Positions 51,155 through 61,026 are shown, numbered from the stretch's first letter. The stretch is DNA of 64,000 nt from Hymenobacter metallilatus (GCF_003944705.1 NZ_RWIS01000001.1:558001-622000); one strand, 5' to 3'. A program made the numbers and translations. The notes: a model not told the origin generated them from the letters alone.

Positions 51155-53353
51155 TCAGGTGCCCAGCTCCAACTGGTTTTTAATCAGATTGTAGTAGTAG
51201 CCCCGCCGGCGCACCAGCTCCTCGTGGTTGCCTTGCTCAGTTACCTCGCCGTTGTCGAGCACGATGATGTTGTCGGCATTTTTGACGGTGCTCAGGCGGT
51301 GGGCCACAATCACCACGGTTTTGCCCTCGAAGAACTCGTTGAGCCGCTCCATAATCACCCGCTCGTTGTAGGCGTCGAGGGCGCTGGTGGCTTCGTCGAG
51401 GAAGATGTACTCGGGGTTTTTGTACACCATGCGGGCAATGAGCACGCGCTGACGCTGCCCCCCGCTCAAGCCCTTGCCGTCCTCCCCGATTTTGGTGTGC
51501 AGGCCCAGCGGCAGGGTGTGGATGTACTGCTCCAGGTTGGCAATGTGCACGGCTTTTTCCACGGCGGCCGGACTGCGGTGCTCGGCGTTGAGGGCAATGT
51601 TGTTGCCAATGGTATCCGAAAACACAAAGCCGTCCTGCATCACAATGCCGCAGTGCTGCCGCCAGTAGTGCGGACTGATGCGCTCCAGCGGGGTTTCCTC
51701 CACGTACACCTGCCCATCGGTGGGGGCGCAGATGCGCAGCAGCAGCTTGAGCAGGGTGGTTTTGCCGCTGCCGCTGGCCCCCACAATAGCGGTGGTTTTG
51801 CCCGCCGGCACGGCAAAGCTCAGGTTTTTGAGGGTGGGCTTGTTGCCGGCCCCGGGATACACAAACGACACGTTCTGGAGGGTAAGGCCGCGGCCGGTGG
51901 GCAGCACCTGCACGTAGTCCTTTTTGGGGTCTTCCTCCTCGGCCAGCACCTGCACCTGCCCCAGCCGCTCCATGCTGATTTTGGCATCCTGGTAGGTTTG
52001 CAGGAACGTGGCCAGCTGGGCAATGGGGCTATTCATCTGGCCCACAATAAACTGGATGGCCATCATATCGCCCAGGCTCATCTGTTGGTTCATGACCAGG
52101 CGGGCGGCCAGAAACAGGATGAAGATGTTTTTGGCCTGGTTGATGAACGTAGAGCCTACCTGTTGGTACTGGCTCAGGGCCAGGGACTGCACGTTGTAGC
52201 GGAACAGCTTGGCCTGAATGCCCTCCCACTCCCAGATTTTCTGGGTACCACAGTCGTTGATTTTGATTTCGTAGATGCCGTTGATGAGCTGCAGCGTCTT
52301 GGCCCGGTTCTGAGCCGAAATTTCAAACCGCTTGAAGTCCAGCTTTTTGCGCCGGTTCAGAAACAGGTAAATCCACCCAAAATACAGCACACTGCCCCCG
52401 CTGAACACCCAGCAGATGGCGGGGTTGTAGAGGTACAGAATCACCCCGAACACGGCGAAGGTCATCATCGAAAACAGCGTGTTCAGGGAGCTGTTGGTGA
52501 GCAACGCCTCCACCCGCTTGTGGTCCTCAATGCGCTGCAGAATGTCGCTGGTGAGCTTGGTATCGAAGAACGACAGCGGCAGCCGCAGCAGCTTGTGCAG
52601 GAAATCCGACAACACCGCCACGTTCACGCGGGCCGTAATGTGCAGCAGAATCCAGCCCCGCAGCAGCTCCACCGAGGTTTGGCCCAACGTCACGAGCAGC
52701 TGCCCCAGCAGCAGCAGGTACACAAAGCTCAAATCGTTGCCCCGGATACCCACATCCACCAGACCTTTGGTGAGGAAAGGCAGCAGCAGCTGAATGAGGC
52801 TGCCCACCACCAGCCCGGCCAGCAGCTGCCACAGCAGGGCCTTGTACTGCCAGATGTGGCCCAGCAGCTGCCCAATGCCTACGTGCTCCACCTGCTCATC
52901 CTCCTCGGTTTGGTAGAAGGCGGGGGTGGGGCTGAGCAGCATCACAATGCCGGCGGCCTTGTTGTGCATGGTGGTGTAAGCCCAGTTATTGAGGAACTCC
53001 TCGCGGGTGTAGGTGTGCAGGCCGCTGGCGGGGTCGGAGATGTACACCTTGTTGCGCTTGATCTTGTACACCACCACAAAGTGGTTTTTGCGCCAGTGCA
53101 CAATGCAGGGCAGCGTGGCCTGCTCCGTCAGCTTCTCGAAGGTGATGTTGCCGCCCACCGCCTGAATGCCCAGCGTTTCGGCCGCCTTGCTGATACCCAG
53201 TAACGACACCCCGGTTTTGCCAATCTGGCTGGAGGAGCGGATTTTCTCGATGTTGAACAGCTTGCCGTAAAACTTGCTGATAATCTGCAGGCAGGTGGGC
53301 CCACAGTCCATGACATCGTGCTGGCGGTAGTGCGGAAAGCTGGCAGTAAGCAT
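51155..53353 (-). CDS. Peptidase-containing ABC transporter (PCAT), C39 type
   Basis: A 732-residue protein with three parts. The N-terminal C39 peptidase has the catalytic region HDVMDCGPTCLQII (Cys17), His in RKNHFVVVYKI and Asp in YISDPASGLHTY. A six-helix transmembrane domain follows at about 160-440. The ATPase domain has Walker A GASGSGKTTLL, signature LSGGQRQRVLIAR and Walker B YIFLDEATSALD. It should cut double-glycine leaders from the precursors and export the products. It is 17 bases after lanC2 on the same strand. Confidence 0.95.
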   Translation of the reverse strand: MLTASFPHYRQHDVMDCGPTCLQIISKFYGKLFNIEKIRSSSQIGKTGVSLLGISKAAETLGIQAVGGNITFEKLTEQATLPCIVHWRKNHFVVVYKIKRNKVYISDPASGLHTYTREEFLNNWAYTTMHNKAAGIVMLLSPTPAFYQTEEDEQVEHVGIGQLLGHIWQYKALLWQLLAGLVVGSLIQLLLPFLTKGLVDVGIRGNDLSFVYLLLLGQLLVTLGQTSVELLRGWILLHITARVNVAVLSDFLHKLLRLPLSFFDTKLTSDILQRIEDHKRVEALLTNSSLNTLFSMMTFAVFGVILYLYNPAICWVFSGGSVLYFGWIYLFLNRRKKLDFKRFEISAQNRAKTLQLINGIYEIKINDCGTQKIWEWEGIQAKLFRYNVQSLALSQYQQVGSTFINQAKNIFILFLAARLVMNQQMSLGDMMAIQFIVGQMNSPIAQLATFLQTYQDAKISMERLGQVQVLAEEEDPKKDYVQVLPTGRGLTLQNVSFVYPGAGNKPTLKNLSFAVPAGKTTAIVGASGSGKTTLLKLLLRICAPTDGQVYVEETPLERISPHYWRQHCGIVMQDGFVFSDTIGNNIALNAEHRSPAAVEKAVHIANLEQYIHTLPLGLHTKIGEDGKGLSGGQRQRVLIARMVYKNPEYIFLDEATSALDAYNERVIMERLNEFFEGKTVVIVAHRLSTVKNADNIIVLDNGEVTEQGNHEELVRRRGYYYNLIKNQLELGT

Positions 53354-53370
53354 AGCGGAAACAATTGGGG

Positions 53371-54579
53371 TTAAGACAGCCAGATAAAGTCGTCCACGGA
53401 ATATTGCCCCTTCGACAGCGCCTGAATCAGGGTGAGGCCGATGCCGGTTACCCCGAAGTTGAAGCCCTGCTGCGCGGCCGGGTTCTGCTTGAAGAAGTAG
53501 GAGCTAAAGCCCAGGTATTCGTTGGGGTGCGTGGCCAGCCGGGGCAGGCCCTCCAGCCAAAACTGCGCGGCCCGGGCAAACTCCTCCACCCGGGTGAGGC
53601 GGTATAGGGCCGCGTACAGCAGGTAGGTGCCGCTGGTGCCATACCAGAGGGAGGCGTCGTAGAGGTAGGTGTCGGCCAGGGCGGTGCGGCGGGTGGTGCG
53701 CAGGGCAATCTGGGTGGCTTCTTCCAGGTAGTAGGAGTTGCCCAGAATGGTAGCCGCCCTGATGATGGCGTAGGCCGTGCCCAGGTCGCCGTAGAGCAGG
53801 CACAGGTTGCTGGTGGGTTCCTCCTTGCCCTGCCACAATGGGAACGACGACAGGTTCTGGTTGGCGTCCATGCGGGTGCGCAGCAAAAACTTGGTGGCGT
53901 AGTGCATGAGCCGGGCGCACTCCTGGGGCCGCACATCGGCCTCGTACACAGCCGCCAGAAAGCTGATTAGCATGGCGCTGCCGTGCGAAATACCAGTGTA
54001 CACGCGCGGCTCCTGAATCACGCAGCAGGTCCAGTAGTAGCCGGTGTCCTCGTCGCCTTCGTGCAGCTCCTCCAGGGCATCCAGCAGCAGCAGCAAATTG
54101 CGCCGCGCCACCGCCGAGTGCCGCTGCCGGCGCAGGAAATACACGCCCACGCTCAGCGCCCCATTGATGATTTCGAGGTTTTTGCTGGCCAAATGGTGCT
54201 GCAGCCGGCCTTCCAGCAGCGCATCTACCTTGCTGAGCAGCAGCTCACTGTCCCAGTCCAGGTGGCCCTGGCTGCCGAGGTAGCACAGCAGGTTACCCAG
54301 CTCGGCCAGCTCCTGAAAGTAGTTGCTGTTGTAGCTCGACTTATAGGTTTGAGGGTTCATCTCACCCAGGGCCGCTTCCAGCTGCTCCAGCGCCTGGTCG
54401 TAATACTGCGTGTTGCCGGTGTAGGCCGCGTAGTGGCACAGGAACAGCACGGTGCCGCCTTTGCCGGTGCCCACCCCAAAGTTGGGCAGCGTACGGGCCT
54501 CCGGGCCGGTCAGGTAATCGGCAATGGTGTGCAGCAGCTGGGCACTGGTAGCCACCGGGGTGTCTAGTTGAGTTTCCAT
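53371..54579 (-). CDS. LanC-like protein 2, zinc ligands absent
   Basis: A 402-residue protein with LanC toroid repeats. The first active-site motif is kept (TGISHGSAML, His199). The zinc-binding positions are not: NLCLLYGDLG at 259-268 has Leu262 where canonical WCYG has Cys, and SLWYGTSG at 310-317 has Trp312-Tyr313 where CHG has Cys-His. A Cys260 two residues before the first position could be displaced. It is therefore unlikely to bind zinc in the usual way. It lies between the outer-membrane protein gene and the transporter gene, with gaps under 20 bases, so it is co-expressed with them. Confidence 0.83.
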   Translation of the reverse strand: METQLDTPVATSAQLLHTIADYLTGPEARTLPNFGVGTGKGGTVLFLCHYAAYTGNTQYYDQALEQLEAALGEMNPQTYKSSYNSNYFQELAELGNLLCYLGSQGHLDWDSELLLSKVDALLEGRLQHHLASKNLEIINGALSVGVYFLRRQRHSAVARRNLLLLLDALEELHEGDEDTGYYWTCCVIQEPRVYTGISHGSAMLISFLAAVYEADVRPQECARLMHYATKFLLRTRMDANQNLSSFPLWQGKEEPTSNLCLLYGDLGTAYAIIRAATILGNSYYLEEATQIALRTTRRTALADTYLYDASLWYGTSGTYLLYAALYRLTRVEEFARAAQFWLEGLPRLATHPNEYLGFSSYFFKQNPAAQQGFNFGVTGIGLTLIQALSKGQYSVDDFIWLS

Positions 54580-54595
54580 TGGGCACGTCAGGCGG

Positions 54596-57028
54596 TTAGA
54601 TGCCGAGGCGGTTGAGCTGGTCGGCGTTGCCGTTGGTTTGCACCCGCTTGGTTTTCAGGCCGGTTTTGCCCAGCTTATAGGTGAAGGACAGCCGTACCCG
54701 CCGCGTGTCGTTGCGCAGAATCCCGTCCGTCACGACCGGCACCACCCGCGAGGTTTCCCGGATGTTGGCCTGATAGAACAGGTCCGTCACGTCCAGCTTC
54801 AGGGCGGCTTTCTTATCCCAGAGCTGCTTTTTCACGCCCACTGTCACGTTGGAAAAGGCCCCGTAATCCAGAATACCGCTGAAGTAGGGCGAGTTGTACA
54901 CCCCGTTGAGCTGGGCCGTCCAGCCTTTGCCCAGGGTAAAGGTGTTGTCGGTGCTGGCCGTGTAGTACACCTTGTTTTTCACGTAGCGCACAGCGTTGTC
55001 CAGGGGGCTGGGGAAACTCAGGTCCTGGTAGAGTACGCTCACAGTATTGTTCATATTCCACCACTTGGCCGGCGTGAGCGGAGCCGTAAGCGTGAGGCTG
55101 GTGAGGTGGCGCTGGCGGAAGTTATTCTGCGTCAGCACAAACCGCAGGTTGGCCGCATCATACAGGTACACCGACGAAATGGCGTTGGTGGTTTGGGTGT
55201 AGGCCAGCTGCAGCCCGAAACCCTTGTAGAGGTGGTTCCAGGAGAAGCTGTGCGCGTACTCGGGCCGCAGGCGGGCGTTGCCCTTGCGGGAGGTGTAGTT
55301 GTCGATGAACAACTCGTACGGTATCAGGCTCTCGTAGGAAGGCCGGTTGATGTTGCGGGCGTAAGCCACCGAAGTGGAGTAGTTGTCCGAGAGCTTGTAG
55401 TCGGCCCGCAGGTTCGGAAACAGGTTGAAGTAGCTGGAGTCCACGCCCTGCCGCACGCTGTAGTTGGTTTGCTCGGCCCGCAGCCCGGCCTGCAGCCCCC
55501 ACTTGCCCACTGTGTGGCTCAGGCTGGCGTAGCCGGCCACAATCTGCTCCCGGTAGCCCAGCCGCGCGAAGGGGTTGTTGGTGGTAATTACCCAGGCTCC
55601 GTCGCTCATCGACTCGGCCACCTGCCGGCTCTCGTTGCGGGTGTAGATGTACTTCAGCCCCGATTCCAGCCGCGTGGCCGGGCCCCAGGCCTTGGTATAG
55701 TCGGCCGCGCCGGTGTAGATGTCGTAGGTGGCCGGGGCGTTGTTGCGGAAGCGGCTGGTGGTGCCGTCCGGGTCGGTGGGTGTTACCAGAAACTGGTCGA
55801 AGGTCTGGCGCTGCCCGCTCACGTACTGGGCGTAGTTGGTAGTCAGCAGCAGGTTGGAGCCCAGGCTGTCGAGGCTACGCTTATAGAACAGGTTGTAGTT
55901 GTAGAGGTCCACTTTCAGGCCCACGTCGTTGAAGCTGCGGGAGTAGGTGTCGCCCTCGGCCTTGCGGATGGTGGAGCGCACCCAGCCCGAGCCGTCCAGG
56001 CTGGCCCGGAGCACGTCCACATCCACGCCCACCGTGTTCCGGTCGTTGAGGTGGTAGTTGAAGCTGCTGCTCACGTTGCCTTCGTTTATCACTTTATGGC
56101 CGAAATCCACGTCCTGGGCGAAGCTGCCCACGGGCGTGAGGCCGGCGTAGAGCGTACGGTTCTGGTAGCCGCGCTCCAGCCCGCCCCGGCGCGTGTAGCC
56201 GCCGGTCAAAGAGAAGTCGATTTTCTGGGTGCTCAGGCGCAGGCCGCCGTTGAGGCCGCCGGCCGTGCGGTAGCCCTGGCTCAGGTTGCCGCCCAGGTTG
56301 CCATTCCAGCCCAGCTCCTTGCTGCGCTTGGTATAGATTTCAATTACCCCGCCCGAGGCATCGGCATCGTACTTGGCCGAGGGGTTGCTGATCAGCTCAA
56401 TCCGCTCAATCTGGTCGCCGGGAATACTGGCCAGCACGTTTTCCAGCGTAGCCCCGGGCAGGCGCTTGCCGTTCAGCAGAATCAGCACGTTGTTCTTGCC
56501 CCGGAAGCTCAGGCGCCCATTGGTCAGCTGCACCGAGGGGGCCATGGCCAGAATGTTGTAGGCGTCGTTGCCGGTAGCCAGCACGCTGCCTTCCACGTTC
56601 ATCACCACCCGGTCAGGCTTCTGCACCAGCAGCTGCCGGCGGCCCACAATGGTTACCTCCTTCAGGTTCTGGGGTGTGGGCTGCAGGTTGATGGTGCCCA
56701 GATCCAGCGTGGGCATCCCGCTGGTCAGCTGTAGGTCCTGGGAGTACGTCCCGAAGCCCACCATCAGCACCTGCAGCTGGTAGCTGCCGGGGTCAATGGT
56801 GCGCAGCTCAAACCGCCCGGCCTCATCCGCCAGCGCCGACTGCACTATTTTGCCATCGGTACCGGCGGCTTTCACCACCACCGTGGCAAAGCTCAGGGCC
56901 TCCTGTTTTTGCTGGTCCAGCACCCGGCCGGCCAGCTTGGTTTGGGCCAGGGCTCCGGTGCCCAGGCTCAGCAGCAGGCCAACCAGAGCGGGCCGCCATA
57001 CGCCAATGTGGTGGAAGAGCGTGTTCAT
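54596..57028 (-). CDS. Outer-membrane beta-barrel receptor (TonB-dependent type)
   Basis: An 810-residue protein with a signal peptide (MNTLFHHIGVWRPALVGLLLSLGTGALA). A CarboxypepD_reg-like domain follows (KLAGRVLDQQKQEALSFATVVVKAAG...), then a plug domain (NVLILLNGKRLPGATLENVLASIPG, IERIELISNPSAKYDADASGGVIEI), and a long beta-barrel. This is the OMP_b-brl_3 family layout, so I expect TonB-linked uptake. The usual TonB box is not obvious. Its place inside the operon between HlyD and LanC genes suggests export, uptake or immunity to the RiPP. Confidence 0.88.
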   Translation of the reverse strand: MNTLFHHIGVWRPALVGLLLSLGTGALAQTKLAGRVLDQQKQEALSFATVVVKAAGTDGKIVQSALADEAGRFELRTIDPGSYQLQVLMVGFGTYSQDLQLTSGMPTLDLGTINLQPTPQNLKEVTIVGRRQLLVQKPDRVVMNVEGSVLATGNDAYNILAMAPSVQLTNGRLSFRGKNNVLILLNGKRLPGATLENVLASIPGDQIERIELISNPSAKYDADASGGVIEIYTKRSKELGWNGNLGGNLSQGYRTAGGLNGGLRLSTQKIDFSLTGGYTRRGGLERGYQNRTLYAGLTPVGSFAQDVDFGHKVINEGNVSSSFNYHLNDRNTVGVDVDVLRASLDGSGWVRSTIRKAEGDTYSRSFNDVGLKVDLYNYNLFYKRSLDSLGSNLLLTTNYAQYVSGQRQTFDQFLVTPTDPDGTTSRFRNNAPATYDIYTGAADYTKAWGPATRLESGLKYIYTRNESRQVAESMSDGAWVITTNNPFARLGYREQIVAGYASLSHTVGKWGLQAGLRAEQTNYSVRQGVDSSYFNLFPNLRADYKLSDNYSTSVAYARNINRPSYESLIPYELFIDNYTSRKGNARLRPEYAHSFSWNHLYKGFGLQLAYTQTTNAISSVYLYDAANLRFVLTQNNFRQRHLTSLTLTAPLTPAKWWNMNNTVSVLYQDLSFPSPLDNAVRYVKNKVYYTASTDNTFTLGKGWTAQLNGVYNSPYFSGILDYGAFSNVTVGVKKQLWDKKAALKLDVTDLFYQANIRETSRVVPVVTDGILRNDTRRVRLSFTYKLGKTGLKTKRVQTNGNADQLNRLGI

Positions 57029-57094
57029 ACGAGTAGCTTCGTTTGTTTATGTAGCGGTTAATCAGGGTCGGAAAGGGTAGCAACCAGTGGTTGG

Positions 57095-57772
57095 CTACTG
57101 GAAAAGGCGCTGGAGTACCGGTTTGTGCGTGCTGCTGACCAGCAGCGTACCTTCCAGGCTGTTGAGGCCGGCAAACTGCCGGGCTACCTGGGCATTGGAG
57201 GCGCTGTCCAGCCGGCCCACGTAGGTTACCTGCCCATTGCGCACCACCGGGTTGATGTAGTGGAGTTGCCCGTGCAGCAGCAGGTGGCTATCCGCCTGCT
57301 CATCCAGAGCTACTTGCAGCTGCTGGCGGCCGTGGCTGCGTAGCTCCCGCAGCTGCTCGGGTGCTACCCGGCCGGTAAAGCGGTAGGCGGTGGCGGCCGG
57401 CACCAGCACGCCCAGCGTATCGTTGGCAGTTTGCCCGGGTACCTCTGCGTAAAAAGTACCCCGGAACGGTGCCCGAATAGCAAGGCTGGAATCCTGCAGA
57501 CTCCCGGCCAGACGCTGGCCTTGCTGCACTGGCTGCCCACTGGCCACCAGCAGCCGCAAGCCGCCGGCGGACTGCCGCAGGTAGTAGGGGGCCGTAATGC
57601 CGCTGATGCGCACGGCCGCGTGGTGCTGCTCCGGCACCTCCACCACGCTGGCCAGGGCCACACCGGCCACCAGGGCCAGCAGCAGCAGCCCGCTGCCCAC
57701 GCGCATCATCCAGCGGGGCGGCGTACCGATAATTTCGGAAATTTCGGCGGAGTACAACGGGCGGTTTTCCAT
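57095..57772 (-). CDS. Short HlyD-like membrane fusion protein
   Basis: A 225-residue protein with one N-terminal membrane helix (WMMRVGSGLLLLALVAGVALA, about 21-41). A biotinyl-lipoyl-like beta part follows: GGLRLLVASGQPVQQGQRLAGSL then AIRAPFRGTFYA. It lacks the long coiled-coil hairpin and is about half the usual HlyD length, so it resembles only the lipoyl and barrel part of an adaptor. It is 25 bases downstream of lanB2 and 67 upstream of the outer-membrane protein gene. It is likely the periplasmic partner of the PCAT transporter; how the outer membrane is reached is not shown. Confidence 0.75.
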   Translation of the reverse strand: MENRPLYSAEISEIIGTPPRWMMRVGSGLLLLALVAGVALASVVEVPEQHHAAVRISGITAPYYLRQSAGGLRLLVASGQPVQQGQRLAGSLQDSSLAIRAPFRGTFYAEVPGQTANDTLGVLVPAATAYRFTGRVAPEQLRELRSHGRQQLQVALDEQADSHLLLHGQLHYINPVVRNGQVTYVGRLDSASNAQVARQFAGLNSLEGTLLVSSTHKPVLQRLFQ

Positions 57773-57797
57773 ACTGGGAGAAGCGGTAAAGGGCGGG

Positions 57798-60700
57798 TTA
57801 CAGGGTGGCCAGCTGCTTGCTGCGGGCCGCTACGGAGGCGTAGTGTCGGGCGAGGTAGTGGTACACCACCAGCTCGTGCAGGCGCTGGTTGGCCAGGAAC
57901 ATGCGGTTCAGGAACATATGCAGGTAGCTGGGCAGCAGCCGACGAACCACCGGCGCCACTTCCACCCCCGGTGAGTGCCCGGCAAACTCAGCCTCCAGCC
58001 CGGCGTAGGCCGCCCGGATACCCACCGAGCGGCGCGCAAACAGGGCCACGGCTTCGGCTATTTCCTCGGGGTCGTTTTCGGGGTTGAGGAACTGGCTGAG
58101 CTGCCGGCTCACGGCCCGGTACTTATCGTTGAGCTGGCGCGTGAGCTGGGCATTGCCCCGGAACTCCCGGAAAAAGCTCTGGTAGGTGCGCTCGGCCAGG
58201 GCCAGCTTTTCCGGCAGGCCCAACCCGAAATCCGTGAGCAGCAGATCCACGCCCCGAATGGCAAACAGCCACCGGTACTCTTCGCCCGCGTCGCCCTCAA
58301 TCAGGTTCAGGAACTGTAGCACCGCCTGGCTGTCGTGGTGGAACACGGTTTCGCTGAAGGCCATGGTGACGTGCCCGTACCGTTCCAGCTCCCGGTGGTA
58401 AGTGTCGTACTGCAAGGCGTGCACAATGCGCTCCTGTTGCAGCGGGTGCAGGGCTTCGTGCAGTTGCCGCACCACCCGGGCGGTTTTGTCGGCACTGGCT
58501 TCGTGCCGGAGCCGGAGCCGCAGGTGGGGCCGGGGGTCGGCGTAGCGGAGGAAAAACCACTCCTGCGCCGTGCCCTCCGCCTCCAATTCCTCCAGGCAGG
58601 GCCGCAGGTGGTCGGCCAGCACCTTATCGGCCCACTTCGTACCGCAGTACACTTTCAGGTAGGTCCACTCGCTGCCCAGGGCAAAGGAGCGGCGCACCGG
58701 CCGGGCCGGAGCCACCGCCGGCAGGGCTGCCTGCGCCACCGGGGCGTTGGTAGTGAAGGGCAGGATAACCTCGTTCAGGTAGCGGTTGCCCTGCCCATCC
58801 ACGACCAGCGCCCCGGTTTCCCGGTGAATATACTCGGCCAGGAAGGTGTCGCCTTTTTTCAGGCGCTGGGCCAGGACCCGCACGGCCAGGGGGCTGGCAA
58901 AATCCAGCAGCAGCTCATTGTCGGCATCTACCAGCACCACCTGCGCGGGTAACTGGTACTGCTCCCGGAAAGCCCGCAGCTGCTCCGAAGTTGCAATTGC
59001 CTCTACTTCCGCGTGGGCCGCGGCCGGCAAGCGCCACTGTTCCCGGCTGAGGATAATGTGCTTGTATTCCACGCGGGGCAGATGCCGCTGGTCGCGCAGC
59101 ACGCCCCAATCCCAGGTTATGCTGAATGCTTCGTGCTGGTGCTGCAAGTCGCACAGAAACTTGTAGATGGCCAGGCCGCCGCTGTAGTTGTGGGCCGTAG
59201 TCAGCCGGGGCAGTACTACCTTGTTGAGGCGCCGGGACCGAAGCTGCACCCGGCCTTGCCGGAGGGAAACCAGCAGGTCGGACACGGGCAACTGCTGGGC
59301 CTGTGGCACCGAGGCGCTGCCCAGAAACGGAATTTCGTAGGGCCGCAGCTGGGGGCGTTGCAGCACGTTGCCCACCCGGGCCTCGGGCAAATGCACCACT
59401 TCCGCCAGCAGGGCCTCGCCGTGCGCCTCCTGCTCCAGCTGTCCGCAGGCCACCAGCTTTTCGGCCAGCGTGGTATCGGCGTGGGCGAAGCGGGCCAGCA
59501 ACGCCATGGCGCTGGGGCCGTGGCAGGTGGTCATGTGAAACCGGAAATTGCCCTGGTCGAGGGAGGCGGCATCGGGGGCTATCAGGCTGCCCATGGCCAT
59601 TAGGGCAGCGGGCAGCTTAGTGGGCTTGTCCGTGGTCAGGGCCGCTAGGTCTTCATCTGTAATCTGCACGGGGCCGGCCGAGGCCCGGCTTTCCTGAAAC
59701 TTCCGAAACACCAGCTGCCGGTACACCGTCCAGGGCAGTTTCTGGGTGGCGTTGCCGGCGGGCAGGCGCACCTCATCTACCAGAGGCGTGTGGTTGGCGC
59801 GGGTGCCGGCGGCAGGGCCGTACCCCACGCCGGCTTCGCTGTCCAGGGCTTCCAGCAGCGGAATTTCCTGCTCCTCGTACCGCTCATAAAAGCGGGTGGC
59901 AAAGTCCTGCACATCGGGCGGCACGGCTGCTTTATATAAACCAGACAGGGCGCTCAGGTCGTCGCACAGCAGCTGCACCGCCTTCTGGCTAAGCACGTTG
60001 CGCGTCATAGCCAGGCGTAGGTCCGTCTGAATCAAATCCTTATCAGTAGCCAGCGGCAGGGCGTGGCTGATGAGCTGCTGCACGGCCTGCCCGGTGTGGC
60101 GGCTGGCCTGGGGGGTGCGCAGCACGGCGGCCAGCTCGCGCAGGTGAGGCAGGCTGAGGTGCTCCGGGCTCAGCTGGGCCAAGCGCGCCAGCAGCTGCGT
60201 GTAAAACTCCGGGCCCGTTACGGTAGGCTCCAGCTCCGAGAGCAGCACCTGCGCCTCCAGCAGCCGGTCCAGGAAGTTGCGAGCCACCTGGGGCGCCACC
60301 TCGGCGGCCTCCAGTTCGGCCAGCAGCTGCGCGTACGTAGCCCCGGCCGCAGCCGCAGCCAGCACCTTCGCCACGTACCCCGACTCGCGGATGGATACCA
60401 GGTAATACTGGCGGCGCTTGTTGCGGATGCGGTACTCGTAGTACCGGTAGGCGCCTTTGGTTTGGTAGAGGCTGTTGTTCACGTAAAACACCAGCTTCTC
60501 TTTCAGCTGGCTATCAGAAGCCAGCTGCTTGCTGATTTCCGCCACGTAGTTCATATCGAGGCGGTTGTGGGTGTGGAAGCGGTGTGCGGCGTCGGCCAGC
60601 ACCAGCTCGGTGCCTGTGCCGCCCACGGCCCCCGTGGCAAACCCCGCGAACAGGCCGTAGGGCGTGCAGCGGCTGCTCATGCGTACCAGGTATTTGTATA

Positions 60701-60953
60701 GCGTCAGTAAAAGGCGCTCCTGAATAATTTCTGCTTCGTTGAATGGACGCGAAATCCATTTCTGCATTTCCTGATATAATTCCGGACTAGCCAGATAAAT
60801 AGCATCCTGTATTTCGGCCCGCTGATATACTGTATGAATAGCTCGCGCAATTTCAGCCACTGCAGTATTAGCGTGCACGTTTTCTAGTACCTGCAAAGGC
60901 AGTACCGGTAAACGAAGCAAATAAAAATCCAGTGGCTTAATTACGGTGTTCAT
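57798..60953 (-). CDS. lanB: Class I lanthipeptide dehydratase LanB2
   Basis: A 1051-residue, full-length LanB. Its N-terminal domain has IYLASPELYQEMQKWISRPF and KYLVRMSSRCTPYGLFAGF (the Arg-Thr-Pro motif), and the C-terminal elimination domain has ALGSEWTYLKVYCGTKWADKV and WFFLRYADPRPHLRLRLRH. It is the nearest enzyme to the precursor genes, 128 bases downstream with a hairpin in between. Its first 250 bases are noticeably richer in A/T than the rest. It should dehydrate Ser/Thr of the twin precursors. It is clearly distinct from lanB1 outside the motif blocks. Confidence 0.93.
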   Translation of the reverse strand: MNTVIKPLDFYLLRLPVLPLQVLENVHANTAVAEIARAIHTVYQRAEIQDAIYLASPELYQEMQKWISRPFNEAEIIQERLLLTLYKYLVRMSSRCTPYGLFAGFATGAVGGTGTELVLADAAHRFHTHNRLDMNYVAEISKQLASDSQLKEKLVFYVNNSLYQTKGAYRYYEYRIRNKRRQYYLVSIRESGYVAKVLAAAAAGATYAQLLAELEAAEVAPQVARNFLDRLLEAQVLLSELEPTVTGPEFYTQLLARLAQLSPEHLSLPHLRELAAVLRTPQASRHTGQAVQQLISHALPLATDKDLIQTDLRLAMTRNVLSQKAVQLLCDDLSALSGLYKAAVPPDVQDFATRFYERYEEQEIPLLEALDSEAGVGYGPAAGTRANHTPLVDEVRLPAGNATQKLPWTVYRQLVFRKFQESRASAGPVQITDEDLAALTTDKPTKLPAALMAMGSLIAPDAASLDQGNFRFHMTTCHGPSAMALLARFAHADTTLAEKLVACGQLEQEAHGEALLAEVVHLPEARVGNVLQRPQLRPYEIPFLGSASVPQAQQLPVSDLLVSLRQGRVQLRSRRLNKVVLPRLTTAHNYSGGLAIYKFLCDLQHQHEAFSITWDWGVLRDQRHLPRVEYKHIILSREQWRLPAAAHAEVEAIATSEQLRAFREQYQLPAQVVLVDADNELLLDFASPLAVRVLAQRLKKGDTFLAEYIHRETGALVVDGQGNRYLNEVILPFTTNAPVAQAALPAVAPARPVRRSFALGSEWTYLKVYCGTKWADKVLADHLRPCLEELEAEGTAQEWFFLRYADPRPHLRLRLRHEASADKTARVVRQLHEALHPLQQERIVHALQYDTYHRELERYGHVTMAFSETVFHHDSQAVLQFLNLIEGDAGEEYRWLFAIRGVDLLLTDFGLGLPEKLALAERTYQSFFREFRGNAQLTRQLNDKYRAVSRQLSQFLNPENDPEEIAEAVALFARRSVGIRAAYAGLEAEFAGHSPGVEVAPVVRRLLPSYLHMFLNRMFLANQRLHELVVYHYLARHYASVAARSKQLATL

Positions 60954-61026
60954 AGCTCAGAAAGAAAACTCAGCTTGTGCAAATACATATCGGGTAGCAG
61001 CCGTCAGCTAGCACCCTATTTTAATA

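Noticed and set aside
57798..60953. Long plus-strand open frames opposite the LanB genes, lanC1/2 and the TonB-type receptor
   Set aside because: High GC content leaves opposite frames open. They show no family motifs, whereas the minus-strand frames have full motif sets.
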